From assembly GCA_043228905.1 (NCBI GenBank), contig JBHGNT010000007.1, positions 4,464,001 to 4,528,000 of the forward strand: a stretch of 64,000 nt of DNA, in the 5' to 3' direction. Numbering within the stretch: position 1 is the first letter of the stretch; every line of letters starts with the position of its first letter. This DNA comes from Azolla caroliniana. Lineage: Eukaryota; Polypodiophyta. The notes beneath the pieces were generated by a model. It was not told where the DNA came from and made no database searches. It worked only from the letters and a program-made list of their open reading frames with translations. Of this stretch, positions 1-13,102 are shown piece after piece. Both the position numbers and the translations under genes were made by a program.

Positions 1-718
1 TAGGCCGGACAATAACATATGAAAATGGCACTAATAGCAACAATAACAGGTGGTGGTGGCGATGATTGTAGTGCTAATACTTCCTCCTTGTGCAAAAATC
101 TAGATGCTAACAATGAGCTCCTTCCCCCTTTTATTTACTTTTGCAGCTCCTCATGCAAAAAAAAAAACAATAGGTCCTTCTTTGTTATTGCATGCACCTA
201 TACTTATATTTCAGTGGCACTTGGTGTGAGAATTGCGGTGTATGATGCTCTTTGTGAATTTGTATTCCACTAATTCAATCACATGCGTTCTTAAGAACCT
301 CTTGGAGTAGAGACCACCTCGGATTTGTATTATCAAAGTTCCCTAAATTTCCAAGTATATCCTATATGCCAAATTTGAATCTTAATGTGCGAGAGAGTGA
401 GTGGTTGAGCCACCTTTGCTTTTAGTGACTTCGTATAAATTAAAGAGAAAAACAGAAAAGGTTTCTGTAATCTTTAAATGATTTTACAATCGTTAGTTGT
501 CTTATTAATATAAAAATGGCATAATGATCTAATTAGCCACTTTTCATAATCAAATATCTCCATAAAAATTAAAATATTCTATTGTTTCCCTATATTTCCT
601 TGTTACGTAGTATGCATGGCTACAAATTTAATAGGATATATCAATACTATTAGGATATCATTAGCGATGATGTGTGTTTCCATAACTCATGTGTCTCAAA
701 CATATATAATATATATAC

Positions 719-765
<47 letters not shown>

Positions 766-770
766 CATAT

Positions 771-839
<69 letters not shown>

Positions 840-2860
840 AAGATTGCTCCTAGTCATGGCAACTAAAGAAGGTTGCAAGGTGAGGTGACTTATGTGCATT
901 AACAACTACGAGAAACAAGTGTTGACCTTCACTAGCGATTACGGACATGATGATGCCATGTACCAACTTATAGTCCTTGTGTGGTGCTCAAATAACGGTT
1001 ACAAATCAAGGAAGAGATGCAAGTACAACGAATGGTTGGTGGAGAAAAATTTAAAGAAACAAAAGATGGTCAAAAGGAGCTAGATTTGTGCAAGGTGCAT
1101 AGCTATGCGAAGGCAATAATCTTAGTTTCTCCAAATTCCGTGAATCACAAAAAACCGTAGTTGTCATGAGTTGCAAAGGGTTTGTGTCAAACTCTTAACT
1201 ACAATTGCACAATCATCGGTCTAGTTTTGTCATTCTTTCTTTTAATATCTGTACTTATATTATGTGTATGAGCATAATTTACTAGGTTGAAATAACAATG
1301 TTATTACGTATAGTGAGACATGGTTTGCAAAGGTTATTTGGCAAAAAAGGGATAGCATGAGCATTTGACTATTGTTTTCAAAACCCATAACCCATGGCCC
1401 TTTCTTCATACCTTGATTTGAGAGATTATAAGAACATGATATTTGACATATCTATCTAGGAGATTTATCTAGGAATAGTATGATGTTAAAATTTAGATTT
1501 CCTCCTAACTTCATGTCTCACACGATTCTCGATAAAATTGAGTGAACTCAATCTAGAGCTCCTCTATTTATAAAAGTTTGGATATTCAGGAGTCTTAGGT
1601 ATTGTAGCAATAGTAGCCTATCAAAAACTCTCTCGCATTAAGATAAATACTCTAACGTTGAAGTTCAATCCATTTCGTTTTTAGATTACACATGACTCAT
1701 ATGTCACACCAGACAAGAATATGAAAACATTGAGCATTTTCTTTCACGATGGCTTTTATCATATTTAACTCTTCCCATTTGTGAAGCCAATGTTTCGGGA
1801 CCAAACTCTTAATATGCATGATCTACTAAAAAACTATGAATATGTTTTTATAATTATAAACACAACATTAAGCTTGTGGAAAGCCTTTTCCAAAATCCAT
1901 ACCAAACCTTTTTCTCTTCTTCTTTTTGCGAGAAAAGTTATGCATACTTGAGTTTGAAGAAGTTGACATATACGCATTCCTAGACCAAACTCCTCATGCA
2001 CGATCTTATAATATTAAACATATCGAATGTCAACATCGAGGCGTACCTTTCAAATCACAATGTGCCAGTAAGTCAAGCACAACAACAATTATAATGATAT
2101 CCATTTCTCTTTTAGTGACGGGTCCAATCACGACGCAAGGCAATCGGGAATTGTGGTGTCGAACAACATGAGGCCACTGGACTTGGCTATCGCGTCCGAA
2201 TTTTAATAAAACCCTAAATATGGCTGAAATTGCACGTCATTGAAACCCACAAGCAAAAACCTCTTCTTCTTTTTTTGCACCGAACTGGATTTGTGGGGGA
2301 TGCATATTGACTATTAGGGTTTTCACACTGTGCTAGTTTAGCACGCGCCGACTCACGTGAAAGAGCACATGGTCTCGTACATACGAAAGCATGTGCCGTC
2401 TTTGTCTTTCATACGGAGATCAAATCTCGATGGGACAACATGAGGAGCTCCTGATCTTCATGTGGCCCCCCTCCCCCTCCTCCTAAGACAAAAACAAAGA
2501 ACACATTGGTTGAATTATGAAAGGTCTCCCATTGGACTTATTCATTCATCTTCAAGTGAGAGGTTTGAAACAAACCCCCAACATATCTAAAGCTATATCT
2601 GTGTGTATTATAATAACCCTTTAAACTTATATGATTTAATGAATCATGGGAGTTTTTACCCATTCATTCATTTAGTTTTTGGGCACGCATAATTCAATGG
2701 TGATCACATCCATCCAAAAGTACTTACTTCCCCATAATCTCTCCTTCAAAAACAAACTACAAATCATAATCTTCGAACAATGAATCCTGAATGATTTGCT
2801 GGGGCTCAGAGTGTCTTGAAATTAGAAGAAAGAAGAAGGTCTAATCGTGCTTGTGGTGCA
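1..2860. other. Intergenic, no gene recognised
   Basis: AT-rich DNA with only short open frames that show no family resemblance and no coding-like composition. The one clear structure is a compound TA/GA microsatellite, listed separately. The last 100-200 bases before the gene at 2984 probably hold its promoter and 5' UTR, but no core promoter element can be singled out with confidence. Confidence 0.6.
702..834. repeat. Compound (TA/TACA)n-(GA)n microsatellite
   Basis: About 105 bases of alternating TA with TACA interruptions are followed by about 28 bases of pure GA. The reading frames crossing it encode only Ile-Tyr and Arg-Glu runs and are not genes. Confidence 0.95.
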
Positions 2861-2983
2861 ATTTTCATTGGATTATCACAATTCCTTCATATCCTCCTCC
2901 CGGGCATTGTCGGAAAGTATCCGAAAATTCTCTATTCACATGAATTTGCAAGCTAATTAGAGCCATAATTTGTCGTCCCGAGG

Positions 2984-5519
2984 ATGAATCAGGGCCACCA
3001 ATTGTGGTCATTGTTAATCGATGATGAAATGCAACATGAATCGGGCAATACGAAATATGTAGGCTCTTTATTGGACCATATTGGAATCGGCCGAAGGTCA
3101 CAAGTGCTAAGAGCAAGTTCTCCCCACAATTTACGAGACCACGGGTTCTTGATAGACTACCGGCACAAGCTGAATGGCACAACCGACTTGGGTTCTATGG
3201 TCCGGATTGCGTTGTCCGATCAAGAAGAAGAAGAAGAAGAAGAAGACAAGGAATCATCATCGGATGTTTTAACTTGCGCCGTGCATTCTTTTCGGAATGG
3301 CTCGGCTTCGATGCTGGATAGCTTCGAAAAATCGCAAGATTTACCGAGAACTGCCTCATTTAATGGCTCTAACAAGCACCCGCCAGAAATTATAGTAGTC
3401 GACTCCGAATCCGGTAGTTTCGATGCAAGGGATTGTCACAACACACAAGCACTAACACCTCGGCGATTTTATGACTTCGAAAGCAACATGAACAATGAGG
3501 AGTATTTTTCCTCGTCTTCACCATATTCTAGTGCATCGGGATGGAGCGACCCGATGCAACGTCACAACACTAGTAGTAGTGGTAAAAAAATCGATTCCCG
3601 TCTAGACATACATGTGGTGGAAGATTTGTCCGGAAATGGGTCGAATTATACTAGCCCATGGTTCCCTAGCCTTGACCATGACGAAAGAGAATGGAGATCA
3701 CCTTCTTCACCCCAAAACACTAGCATAAGTCGAGGGCCTTCTAAGTATTGTGTGAGTGCCTTGTTCAAGAGAAGTATTCTACCATTTGTTGGGAAAGGGC
3801 GTAACGACTCGAGCCGTGGGGAGGTGTATGTTAATGGACACTTGATACCCGAATCCGTGGTTATAAAAGCGGAGGTAAAAGCTGGAAATATACACCCTGG
3901 ATCATATTGGTACGTATATATGTGTATAAACATGACACTAAAACTTCTTGGTGTTACTTCACCTTGATGGCTTACTTTTCTACCTCATTGTTATGATTAC
4001 TTTACATGTAATCATCATACATGCATGGGGCCATCTCTAGGTTAATCAATTGCCACTATTGTCTACGTTTGTACGTATAAGTAATACATGAATGGAGTCA
4101 ATCATGCACCACTCCAGTAACATAGGGATGGTCATAAATTGGTGTGTTGTGTTATGGGTTTCAACATATACATCATGGGGGCTAATGATTGGCCTAATGG
4201 ACTCCTACAATCTATGCACAAAAGTAACCATACATGATGAGTGGAAGTAGATTATCCTAGAGATAATATGCCTCATTTGGTCTTGACTCTTAACATAATA
4301 AACATAGGGTGTCTTGTATATTTAGGACTATGTTCCATTGTTAGATTACTTAAATTTTGATTCGATGCGTAGTATTCTTCCCTAGTTTTTACCTTTAATC
4401 ATGGACTCATTAAGTACTTCGATTATTATATTGATTGTTAATTGTAACGTTACTTAATGGATCAATGCATGTAATGACTAGTGTGAAATCATGAAACAGG
4501 TATGATTACCAAGCTGGATTTTGGGGGGTGATGGGAGGTCCATGCCAAGGAATCATTATGGTATGTGAAATTTAATACATTAACGTGTGTATGTACACAC
4601 ACATATATGTACTTATGTTTTGTAATACATTATATGTATAAGCACTTTTCTGAATACATTATATTACATGCAGGAAACCTTTATATGAGATGAAAACCCA
4701 TGGAATATAGAGATGAAAACCCATGGAAAATGATTTACGATAAAATAAATTATCATATCCCTAGGTCATTATACTTGTCTTGAGGCATAAACATTCGACG
4801 AGGAGGGTCATATATATATATATGCCCCTCTTAGGTCTATATCTTTTTGGGACATACATATATACATATATTTGTGTAGTGTATGTATAGATGTTATGTA
4901 AATTTGCTTGCAAATCTAATACTTTTCTTGTGAATATATATATGGAAGCCACACATCGAGGAGTTCATGCTACCAATGAAAAAAGACTGTGCATCAGGAC
5001 AAACATGCATATGTGTGAATGACCGAGAGCTCCACGAGAAAGACCTTGAAATCCTCGCAAGAAGAGGACTACCAAGGACCTCAGGAATGTCCTATGGTGT
5101 TGATATGCAAGGCAATGTGTGGGATAAAGCATCTGGTCATCACTTGAAAAACTTGGGGAAGCTTGCTCCAACGTTAGTATATTCTTATTGTTTTGTTAGA
5201 AATTTAAGTCTCCTAATTCTTAATTATATTCATATTGTTTTGTTAGAATTTTAAGTCTCCTAATTCTTAATTTTCCAAACATAACCCTAATGTGATTTGT
5301 TTAATTGAATACCCTATGTAGTAATAATTTCTTTTCTACAAATGTTTTCCTGGTATGGTTTTAATAACTTAGGGTTTTTGGTCAATACCCAACAAAAATG
5401 GGGACCTTGAGTGATTTTCCCTTGCTCTAATGTATTGTGATATCTTAAATGTTTCATTATAAAGGATTGAGAAGAGGGGTCGTGGCTTTGGCATGCTCTC
5501 ATCAAATTGGCAACTCTAA
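2984..5519 (+). CDS. Plant-specific protein of unknown function with XLG-N-terminus-like modules (4 exons)
   Basis: Exons read as 2984-3909, 4500-4560, 4949-5172 and 5465-5519. The joins keep phase and give about 421 residues. Residues 1-280 are low-complexity: a Glu run encoded by GAA repeats near residue 80, then Ser-rich stretches. The conserved part starts near residue 285 with GEVYVNGHLIPE and crosses the first intron as GSYW/YDYQAGFWGVMGGPC. Exon 3 carries CVNDRELHEKDLEILARRGL and GKLAP. The small last exon encodes EKRGRGFGM and the stop. The YWYD..GFWG...GP and VNxRELxxxDL patterns recall the cysteine-rich N-terminal half of extra-large G proteins, but there is no GTPase domain. Plant genomes carry similar stand-alone proteins whose function I do not know. 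The start is the first ATG of the long frame. An upstream exon cannot be excluded. Exons 2-4 are firm and the family link is an inference. Confidence 0.75.
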
Positions 5520-8500
5520 TGTAGTGATGGATGGATAAGATCATGTGATTAGAAAAAATTCACATGGATATGATGATCGATTGACCGGTCATACATGCAT
5601 CATCTTATATAATGTTTATTAAGGTATTGATCTTACGTTTCAATGATATGCGCTTTTCCATTCAATGACTTCTTGACATTGAATTTTTCTTTGTGGCTTT
5701 TTCAAAGACTTGACGTATTGGATACCAATCTCTTCGTCTATTATGCTCTCTAGTGATCGTGTTTCAAATCAGCATCGGGTTGATTCATTTAGCCTCTAGA
5801 AGAGATTCTCAACCGAGTCAATTTGAAATTGTATAAATAGGAGCAACTTAATTGAATGTTAAGTTATCTTGCCTCCTAATGCAAAGAAGATCATTCATTG
5901 ATTGTTTTAAAGGTCATGACAGTTTCATATGATTAGTTTTTACCCATAACTAGTGGGGAAATTTCTAAGATATGATAGGAGAAACATATCTAGAAGTAGT
6001 ACTTGAAATAAGTTATCATTTGGATTGCGCTTTTCCTGATTTTGTAAAAGGAAATTGGTGAATATAATATATATAGAAACAAAATGTATTTATCACAAAG
6101 CCTTGTATTGAGATTCAAAGAATTGGTTCTACCAATAACAAATTGTCAAATATAGATCTTATCATTTTCAAGGAATTTCCTAACGAGATGAATATGTCAC
6201 ATAATACATTCAAGGTGGCTGGTATCTCAAACTTCCAATAAGCCAAGCTTGTCTTACTTTGTTCTTTCATTGTCATTTGTTTTTGCATTATCTAATCAAA
6301 CTTTATATGTCGTTTTGTAGTCTTCACTTCTATCATTCATGAAAATGTTTTGTATTATTGGATATTCAGCAATATGTAGATCTTACTGAGATGGGAATTT
6401 ATTCCCCATTAACAAGGTAAGTGCAAATGAGAATTGTGTATCGATGCATCATTTGAAGAGATTTTCAAACTACATAAACAATGTATTCTTTTTCTCCTTT
6501 CGCAAAAAGAACTAGACTCATGGATACTTTGTGGGGAAAGTTATGACGTCCTCAATTAAAAGAAAGAGTAAACATTAACACACATTAATACTATTTCCAA
6601 GTGTCACTTGAAATCATTACCCAATGTTCACAAACATTTGACTTAATCCTCGCGATGAGTCTTAAACTCATTCCAAGAGAAAGAGACATTATAAAGCTTT
6701 CTGTTCCAAGTAAAAGTCTAGGTAAAACTCAATTACTAAGATGTAATACCCTGCACACCAAATTGTTTCACGCAAATGGATGGATAATTTTCAATCTTGC
6801 CTACAATAGGGAGTTGTAGTCCCTTGACACTAGTGGCTGAGCTATAATTCAACATATCAAAACAACTTATTCAAAATTGTTGCGATGAAACACGCACGCT
6901 ATGAAAATGCTTTGTAAAGCACTATGATGTCCTTTCTTAGGATTCATAACCCCTAAAATATCTAATGTTCTTATAAATACCTCACACTATGTAACTCTTT
7001 GACCCGTCCATATCTCATAAGAACCAACGATTGTTCATCTAACTATCAACAATACCTAATATATATGTAGTTATCTTGAACTTGTTGACTTAAGATAGGT
7101 AACAATTAGGTTTTTTTGGTGTTGTATAGTTTAAGGATGTTTTTGCTTAAATGTCAACTAGTCCTTTTTGACATTCAATCAATGCGTTGGTATATGCCTC
7201 TTTGGAACCATCATAAATAACCCATTATGTAGTAATACACTTGAAATTAATGCATCACGGTTTTAATCATTGAATGGTGGATAGAATAGCATAGACAATG
7301 GATGGTTTGTCCAAAGATTAGGGGAGAATTCATAGTGTAAAAAAAATGAATATCTTGAACTCGTTCACTTAACATAGCTAACAATTAGGATTTTTTGGTG
7401 GTGTGGTATAGTTTAAGGATGTTTCTCCTTAAATGTCAACTAGTCCTTTTTGACATTCAATCAACGTGTTGGTATATGCCTCAACCATCATAAATAACCC
7501 ATTATGTAGTAATACACTTGAAATTAATGCATCACGGCTTTAATCATCAAATGTGGATAGAATAGCATAGACAATGGATGGTTTGTCCAAAGGTTAGGGG
7601 AGAAATCATAGTATAGAAAAAATCAATGGTTAACCAATGGACCAATAATTGTCAATGACTAAGTCAACCCCATTGTAATAAAAATCAACCTAAATGGACC
7701 ACTCATTATTGATGAGCAAGTCATCCATTATAGTAAAAATCAATTGTTAACTTATGGACCGCCCTAATCGACCACTTTAGGGTTTAGGGTTTCAATTGCT
7801 CCTTGTAACTTTAGATTTGTGCACATCCATTTTGTACCTCCTTCAGCCTCATATCTCCCCTTCTTTTGCCTCCATATTAGAGTATTTACTATTAAATGTT
7901 GCAAGTTTTCAAGTTACATTGGATTGCAAAGTGGCTGTGGTCATAGCTTTGGCATGTTGTGTTGAATGTGAAGCACTTCATATTATGTTAGAACATGTCA
8001 AAGGTATGGTGACACCTTTGCGTTGTCAATATGGCATGGATGCCATTGCTACTAACCCAATTCTTGGTACAATGCATAACTTGGCAAAATCCTAGGAAAT
8101 AGTTGAACTTGCTCTCTTGTAATGCAAATAGTTGATAGCTTTAGTGGATGATAAAAGACACACAAATGTGGAAAGCATTTGAACTCCATGGTTGCCCTAC
8201 TCTAGAATCAATGTCCAAGGAACCATAGAGAGATCATTTATTTGATGGCAAAAAATCAAAGTTCATAATGTACATCAATTACATCTATTATGTACCGATT
8301 AAAGATAGAGCGAGTTTGGTGGTGAAGATGTTGTATGCAAACATATTTTACCCAATTGTGTGCAAGGATGTCATTGTGTTAAGACATTAAATGTCAATTA
8401 TCTTCCATTTCGTGTAGAACTAATACATATTAGGCACATGTACCCTGTGTAATGATCAGCTATGCCAATGGGATGCTATCCTATTTAAGCACCCCAAACC

Positions 8501-9042
8501 CCATTTGGGCAGGTTTTGTTTCAGGAATCTTAAAACTGGCTAGTTAATCCATGAATTCTTATCGATAATCAATCCAACACATTGTCCACACAGTAAATAG
8601 TTTAACATTCGCAGTATTTATTTCAGTTGTAGAAATGGGGATGTAAAAGATACACATAAAACATGTCATGAATAAGAGATAACAACTTGGAGGCAACAGA
8701 CATTCTAATCAGCCACCAAATAAAATGAGTTCATGGAGCTTAACTATGAACCCAAAATTTCGCCATAGCAAGGGAGGGGATAAACTACTTTAGAGTTTTA
8801 AAATTACAAGCATGGGTTCCTCTCATTGTGGATTGATAATGTCAAACAATGCCATGATATCATCCCAAGCTACAACAAAAAACTCTTTGAAATTTCATAA
8901 AACCAGGAAGGGCCAATTTTCATTGCTTGCCATTTGATCAAAATAAGTTTCAAACCACCAACAAATATAAGCACTACCATTATTTCTATACATTGTTTCT
9001 GAAAATATATACCAAAAATGTGTCTTGCTTTTAGTACAAGCA
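5520..9042. other. Intergenic, no gene recognised
   Basis: AT-rich spacer between two genes. It contains a 279-bp tandem duplication (7072-7624) and a telo-box-like TTTAGGGTTTAGGGTTT around 7773. A 99-codon frame at 7796-8095 has no recognisable domain and is probably chance or a decayed element. The bases next to 9042 should hold the 3' UTR of the minus-strand oxidoreductase. Confidence 0.55.
7072..7624. repeat. Tandem duplication, two copies of about 279 bp
   Basis: Copy 1 (7072-7350) and copy 2 (7351-7624) each begin with TATCTTGAAC and run in parallel through TTTTTGACATTCAATCAA and GACAATGGATGGTTTGTCC. They differ by scattered substitutions and a few small gaps, including about ten bases missing from copy 2. 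No terminal inverted repeats were seen, so this is a local duplication and not a transposon pair. Confidence 0.9.
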
Positions 9043-10347
9043 TTAAGTTCGGCCTCTTCTCCTCGATCGGGAGCTTACAAATCTGGCGGGATCATAAGGA
9101 CTCAAATCAACAAGTTGGGAATGGCCATCGACTATAAGCTCCGCGAGGGAAGCTCCAGTGGCCGGGGCATTCAAAATACCCCAGCAACTATGGCCGGTCG
9201 CGACATAGAGGCCCTCGAATCCGGGCACTTTACCGATGAGAGGCAACCCATCTTGCGAACAAGGTAAGAAACTCGCTTGCTCGGCAATGACTTGGGCATC
9301 ATCCATCAAATGGGTGGACAAATGGCCGGCCACTCTCCGCAACATCTCTATCGACTCGCCCCGAGGAACTATGTCCTCGGGGTTATCCGGAACATCGACA
9401 TTCTCCTCCGACATGCCACATATATAGACCTCCCCCGTGGGGCGAGGGTAGACTTCGGGGTCCATGGACTTACCCTCTCGGGTCCGATACTTGAGGAAGA
9501 GCGCATGTGGCGAGATGGCGTCTGAGTCTCGGGGCCGCAAAACTATGCTATGTGCTTTCACACCGGAGATGGGCGTTAAGCTTGAGAGGATGGCATCTCG
9601 GGAGGACCACGGGCCCATGGCGAGAACCACAATGTCCGCGGAGACGGAGGTGCCATCGATGACCACAGAGGAGACCTTGGATGTGCCGGTGGCGACCGAC
9701 ACTTTGTCGAGTTTCCCGATGAGAAGGCGGGCGCCCCAGCGGTCCATGGCTGAGGAGATGAGGGTTCGGGTGAAGAGCAAAGGGTGGACTTGGGCCGTGG
9801 TCGAGGTCGAGCCAAGTGTGGATGCGGACAAGACGGTGGCATCCCCATCGATCCAAGGGGGCACAAAAGCCGGGCCGCGCGGTAGGCGCTTCGCCTCATT
9901 GGGGCTTGGTTCATTCAGATTTATGCTTAGGGTATTGAGGGGCCGGTATCCATAGGATGCCATGCCGTCGAGCTCCTCCGCGAGTTCTCGATGGAGCTGG
10001 AAACTGGCCCGTGACAGCGGCCCCAAAGGGCTCGAATCGGACCAATCCAAGGCCAAGAAGCCGCCCGCTTTCCCGGACGCAGCCGATGCCACCGAAGATT
10101 GCTCAACTATGGTCACCGAGAGGCCCCTCTTGGAGAGGAAGTAGGCTGTGCAAGCTCCTACTACCCCTGCCCCCACCACAATCACTGATCTGGGAGCTCC
10201 TTCTTGGGCTTGTGAGGCCATGGTGGATGTGGGTCTGATTGTGGGGAGGGATGAGGAATGGTTGTGATGAGAAGATCTCTGGATGTTGTGTGAAAGAAAG
10301 GGTTTAGGATGATGATGATGAGGAAGAGGAAGAGGATCTCTGGCCAT
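9043..10347 (-). CDS. FAD-dependent oxidoreductase, DAO fold (TDA3-like)
   Basis: Single-exon frame of 434 residues. Residues 54-83 form a classical FAD-binding beta-alpha-beta unit, with GAGVVG at 59-64 and an acidic end at VTIVEQ. This is followed by the DAO-family pattern SxASGKAGGFLALDW. The C-terminal GLYVATGHSCWGILNAPATG is the second FAD-contacting segment of the family. In plants the nearest described relatives are annotated as putative oxidoreductase TDA3, after the yeast protein; the substrate is not known. Residues 1-42 are rich in His, Ser and Pro and could be an organelle transit peptide, or translation could start at Met43. The coding region is much more GC-rich than its flanks and produces several antisense frames that are only shadows. 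The absence of introns contrasts with most other genes in the window. Confidence 0.88.
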   Translation of the reverse strand: MARDPLPLPHHHHPKPFLSHNIQRSSHHNHSSSLPTIRPTSTMASQAQEGAPRSVIVVGAGVVGACTAYFLSKRGLSVTIVEQSSVASAASGKAGGFLALDWSDSSPLGPLSRASFQLHRELAEELDGMASYGYRPLNTLSINLNEPSPNEAKRLPRGPAFVPPWIDGDATVLSASTLGSTSTTAQVHPLLFTRTLISSAMDRWGARLLIGKLDKVSVATGTSKVSSVVIDGTSVSADIVVLAMGPWSSRDAILSSLTPISGVKAHSIVLRPRDSDAISPHALFLKYRTREGKSMDPEVYPRPTGEVYICGMSEENVDVPDNPEDIVPRGESIEMLRRVAGHLSTHLMDDAQVIAEQASFLPCSQDGLPLIGKVPGFEGLYVATGHSCWGILNAPATGASLAELIVDGHSQLVDLSPYDPARFVSSRSRRRGRT

Positions 10348-10359
10348 GGATGGTTTTGC

Positions 10360-13102
10360 ACACCTTCAACATGGTACCATCATCATCATATGTTATCATC
10401 ACACACCCATCCATCCAGTTCAATCCTTGAATGATCTCTTATTAGTTGGTTAATTAGTTAGTTACTACACACATGGATGGATGGATGAATGAATCATGCA
10501 TGTTTCGACATCCATACATACATTGACCTTCTTGTCGAGGTGTCGCCTCCTCGACATAGAGATATGCGAGAGTGCTTGTCACAATGTTGCATCCAAAGCC
10601 GAACCATGCGAAACACGAAGCGCATTTGCTAGTTGATGTGCCCCATTCCACTCCCTTGGATATTGATTTCTTGTTGCTTTGGATTGGTCTTCCTACTCAA
10701 ATGTTCCATGTCCATGTTTTCTTGGACACCACCCCGCGTGTGAATATTTGCGGGCACCTCCCCGATGTCCACATGTTCCATATCAATGCTTTCTTGAATT
10801 GTGAATATTAACGTGATCTTGTTCATGTTGGACCAATGTCGATGTATTTCAGGTGTTTGAGATGCATGATCATGTCGAATTTTTCAAGCACCTCTTGACT
10901 ACTTTTGTCATCAAATATCATGTTTTATTCTCCAACTCCATGTAAATGTATCGCTTTCTTATAACGAATACCCATTTTACGTGTCAAAACTTTGGGGATT
11001 GATTTTTTCAGCAATACAAGTATATGATTATGTAGTGACTTAGTTTCCACTTAGAATGTTACTTGAGTTTAAAGTGAATATCTATATATTTGTCATCCAA
11101 GAGATGTATTGATGGTAGGATGGCCATCAAGTGTTACAAAGATGATGTAAAAAAAGAAGACTAAAATAAGGAGAGTGCTACTTGATGGTGAAATTGATCA
11201 TTGGTCAATCAACCAACCTTTAGATTGTTAAAGCTAAATAGAGGGATGGATTGCCAACCATGTAAAGAAGTTGTTTTATGTAACGAAGGAAAAAGGATCA
11301 CGAGAGAGTTGTAATATATGTGTACAAAGATTAATGCAATTAAATAGAGGTGTTTTAGCCTTGTTAAACCCCGCTTGTGCAATATTTAAAAGAGTGTTTA
11401 TGATTCTTAAAGTGATTATTAAGGATTTTGTGTTAATTGTGTGCTAACCCAAATAGTGTTCAAACCATCTATGTATGATTATTGTGGTAAGATTGATGTA
11501 TGTGTATGTTGAAATCTTGTGTGGCATAACTATCTTTGCATCCTAGGCGTGGAAGTGTTCGTGACCCCAAAACAATAAGTCTATGCCCCCCTACCTACCT
11601 ACCTACCTCCCTCCCTCACTGGGCCCCTTACAGTGAGGATTTGATGAAGCACAAGCAGTGGATTGAGAGGTATAAGTAAGAGGTGTGCGCACAACCTTCA
11701 AGTCGAACACTACTCAAGATGCCCTTAAAAGCTTCCCAAATGTACCATGTTTAAAGTATATAACCTTTAGGTAGTCTGCCTATACTTGTCTTAAAATTGC
11801 CGTGGTTAGATAATTGGGGATAAGAGGATAAACAATAGTAGATTGACTTACACAAGTTGAAAAACACAACACATACCCAAAGAAAAGGACAAATTTTGAG
11901 TTTTCTGACCTAAACCTACTTTCATTATTTATCTTTGTTGAAATCTTTGTACTAACTAAAACCAACAAAACCTCCTTTAAACACTATGTCACATTCTTCT
12001 TGTGAACAAGAAACAAAGAAAGCTAGATTTGTATCAACACCAATTTGTAGTTTTTACTTGAGTTCATTATTGGCTAGAGATTTATCGTTGTCTATAAACC
12101 TTGCAACTATCCTAATCAAGCTTAAAACTTTACAGAAACTCATCTTTATCAACATCAAATTAATTACTTCATGACTTAACATAGTACACTCAACAATCAA
12201 CATTATATTCGAAAAAGCCACATCCTCCAAACAATTTAATTTTGTCCGTAAATATACCTATAAACCTACTTCAGGTTTTATATGATAAAGCTCGTACAAA
12301 TGCGATCCTTATCACAACACATTGTGTGCATTGACACATCAAACTACCCACGAAGATTAATCCAAATGGTGCAACTGTTTTTAATCAAGGTGGAATCAAC
12401 TTCATTATAGCTCTCAGATTAGATCCATGAATCAGAGACATAATGTACTAAAGTGGATGGGACATCTGATTATCTTTTTGACTAGGAAAACACATGAAAT
12501 TTGTCTATTTTCACTCATTTTCTTTTGATTTGAAAGAGTCTCAGATTGGTTTGGCTGACACATGATATAAGCACCATATTCAGAGGATTACATTTGCAAC
12601 ATAATTGATGTTTTCAATTTGCTTTTGCAAAACCTTGCTTACAAAAAAACATGAGACCATAAACTAACGGTCCAATACCCTAAAACAGCAGGCCATATTG
12701 CTGCTGACGACACATCCACATATTACTTACTACTCGGTAGTTATTATCTTCAAAATCTCTCACTTAACAATATACATACATATTACATGTATTTTCCATA
12801 TATAGATTAAATCTACATATATGAGTACAGTTTTGTTCATGCCCATGCCTGTACAAGTTCTACGACAAAATTTTACATGGCATGTATATTTGTACAAAAA
12901 TGAAACATCATGAATGCCGAAGACGATATTTATATACTGCGAAATGATTCTTCCACATTGTTGTTAAAGCTATCACTGTCATCATCCATATACTATATAC
13001 ACATATCTCATCAGAATGCAACCCCGACTTTTCCCTTCCAGAAGACAAATTGAATATTAGCTTCTTTTAAACTTATTATTTTCAAAATTCTCTCATATTA
13101 TT
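10360..13102. other. Intergenic, no gene recognised
   Basis: The promoter of the oxidoreductase should lie just right of 10347. The 10500-10850 stretch is more GC-rich than its surroundings and contains two diverged copies of an ATGTTCCAT...TTTCTTG...GTGAATATT block. It may be a gene or element remnant, but no frame is convincing. A short (CCTA)n/(CCTC)n run lies at 11587-11615. The rest is AT-rich spacer. Confidence 0.5.

Noticed and set aside
616-905. Three overlapping frames encoding Ile-Tyr and Arg-Glu runs
   Set aside because: Pure translation of a TA/GA microsatellite.
9464-10238. Several plus-strand frames of 80-163 codons over the oxidoreductase
   Set aside because: They are antisense shadows of a GC-rich real gene and have no domain of their own.
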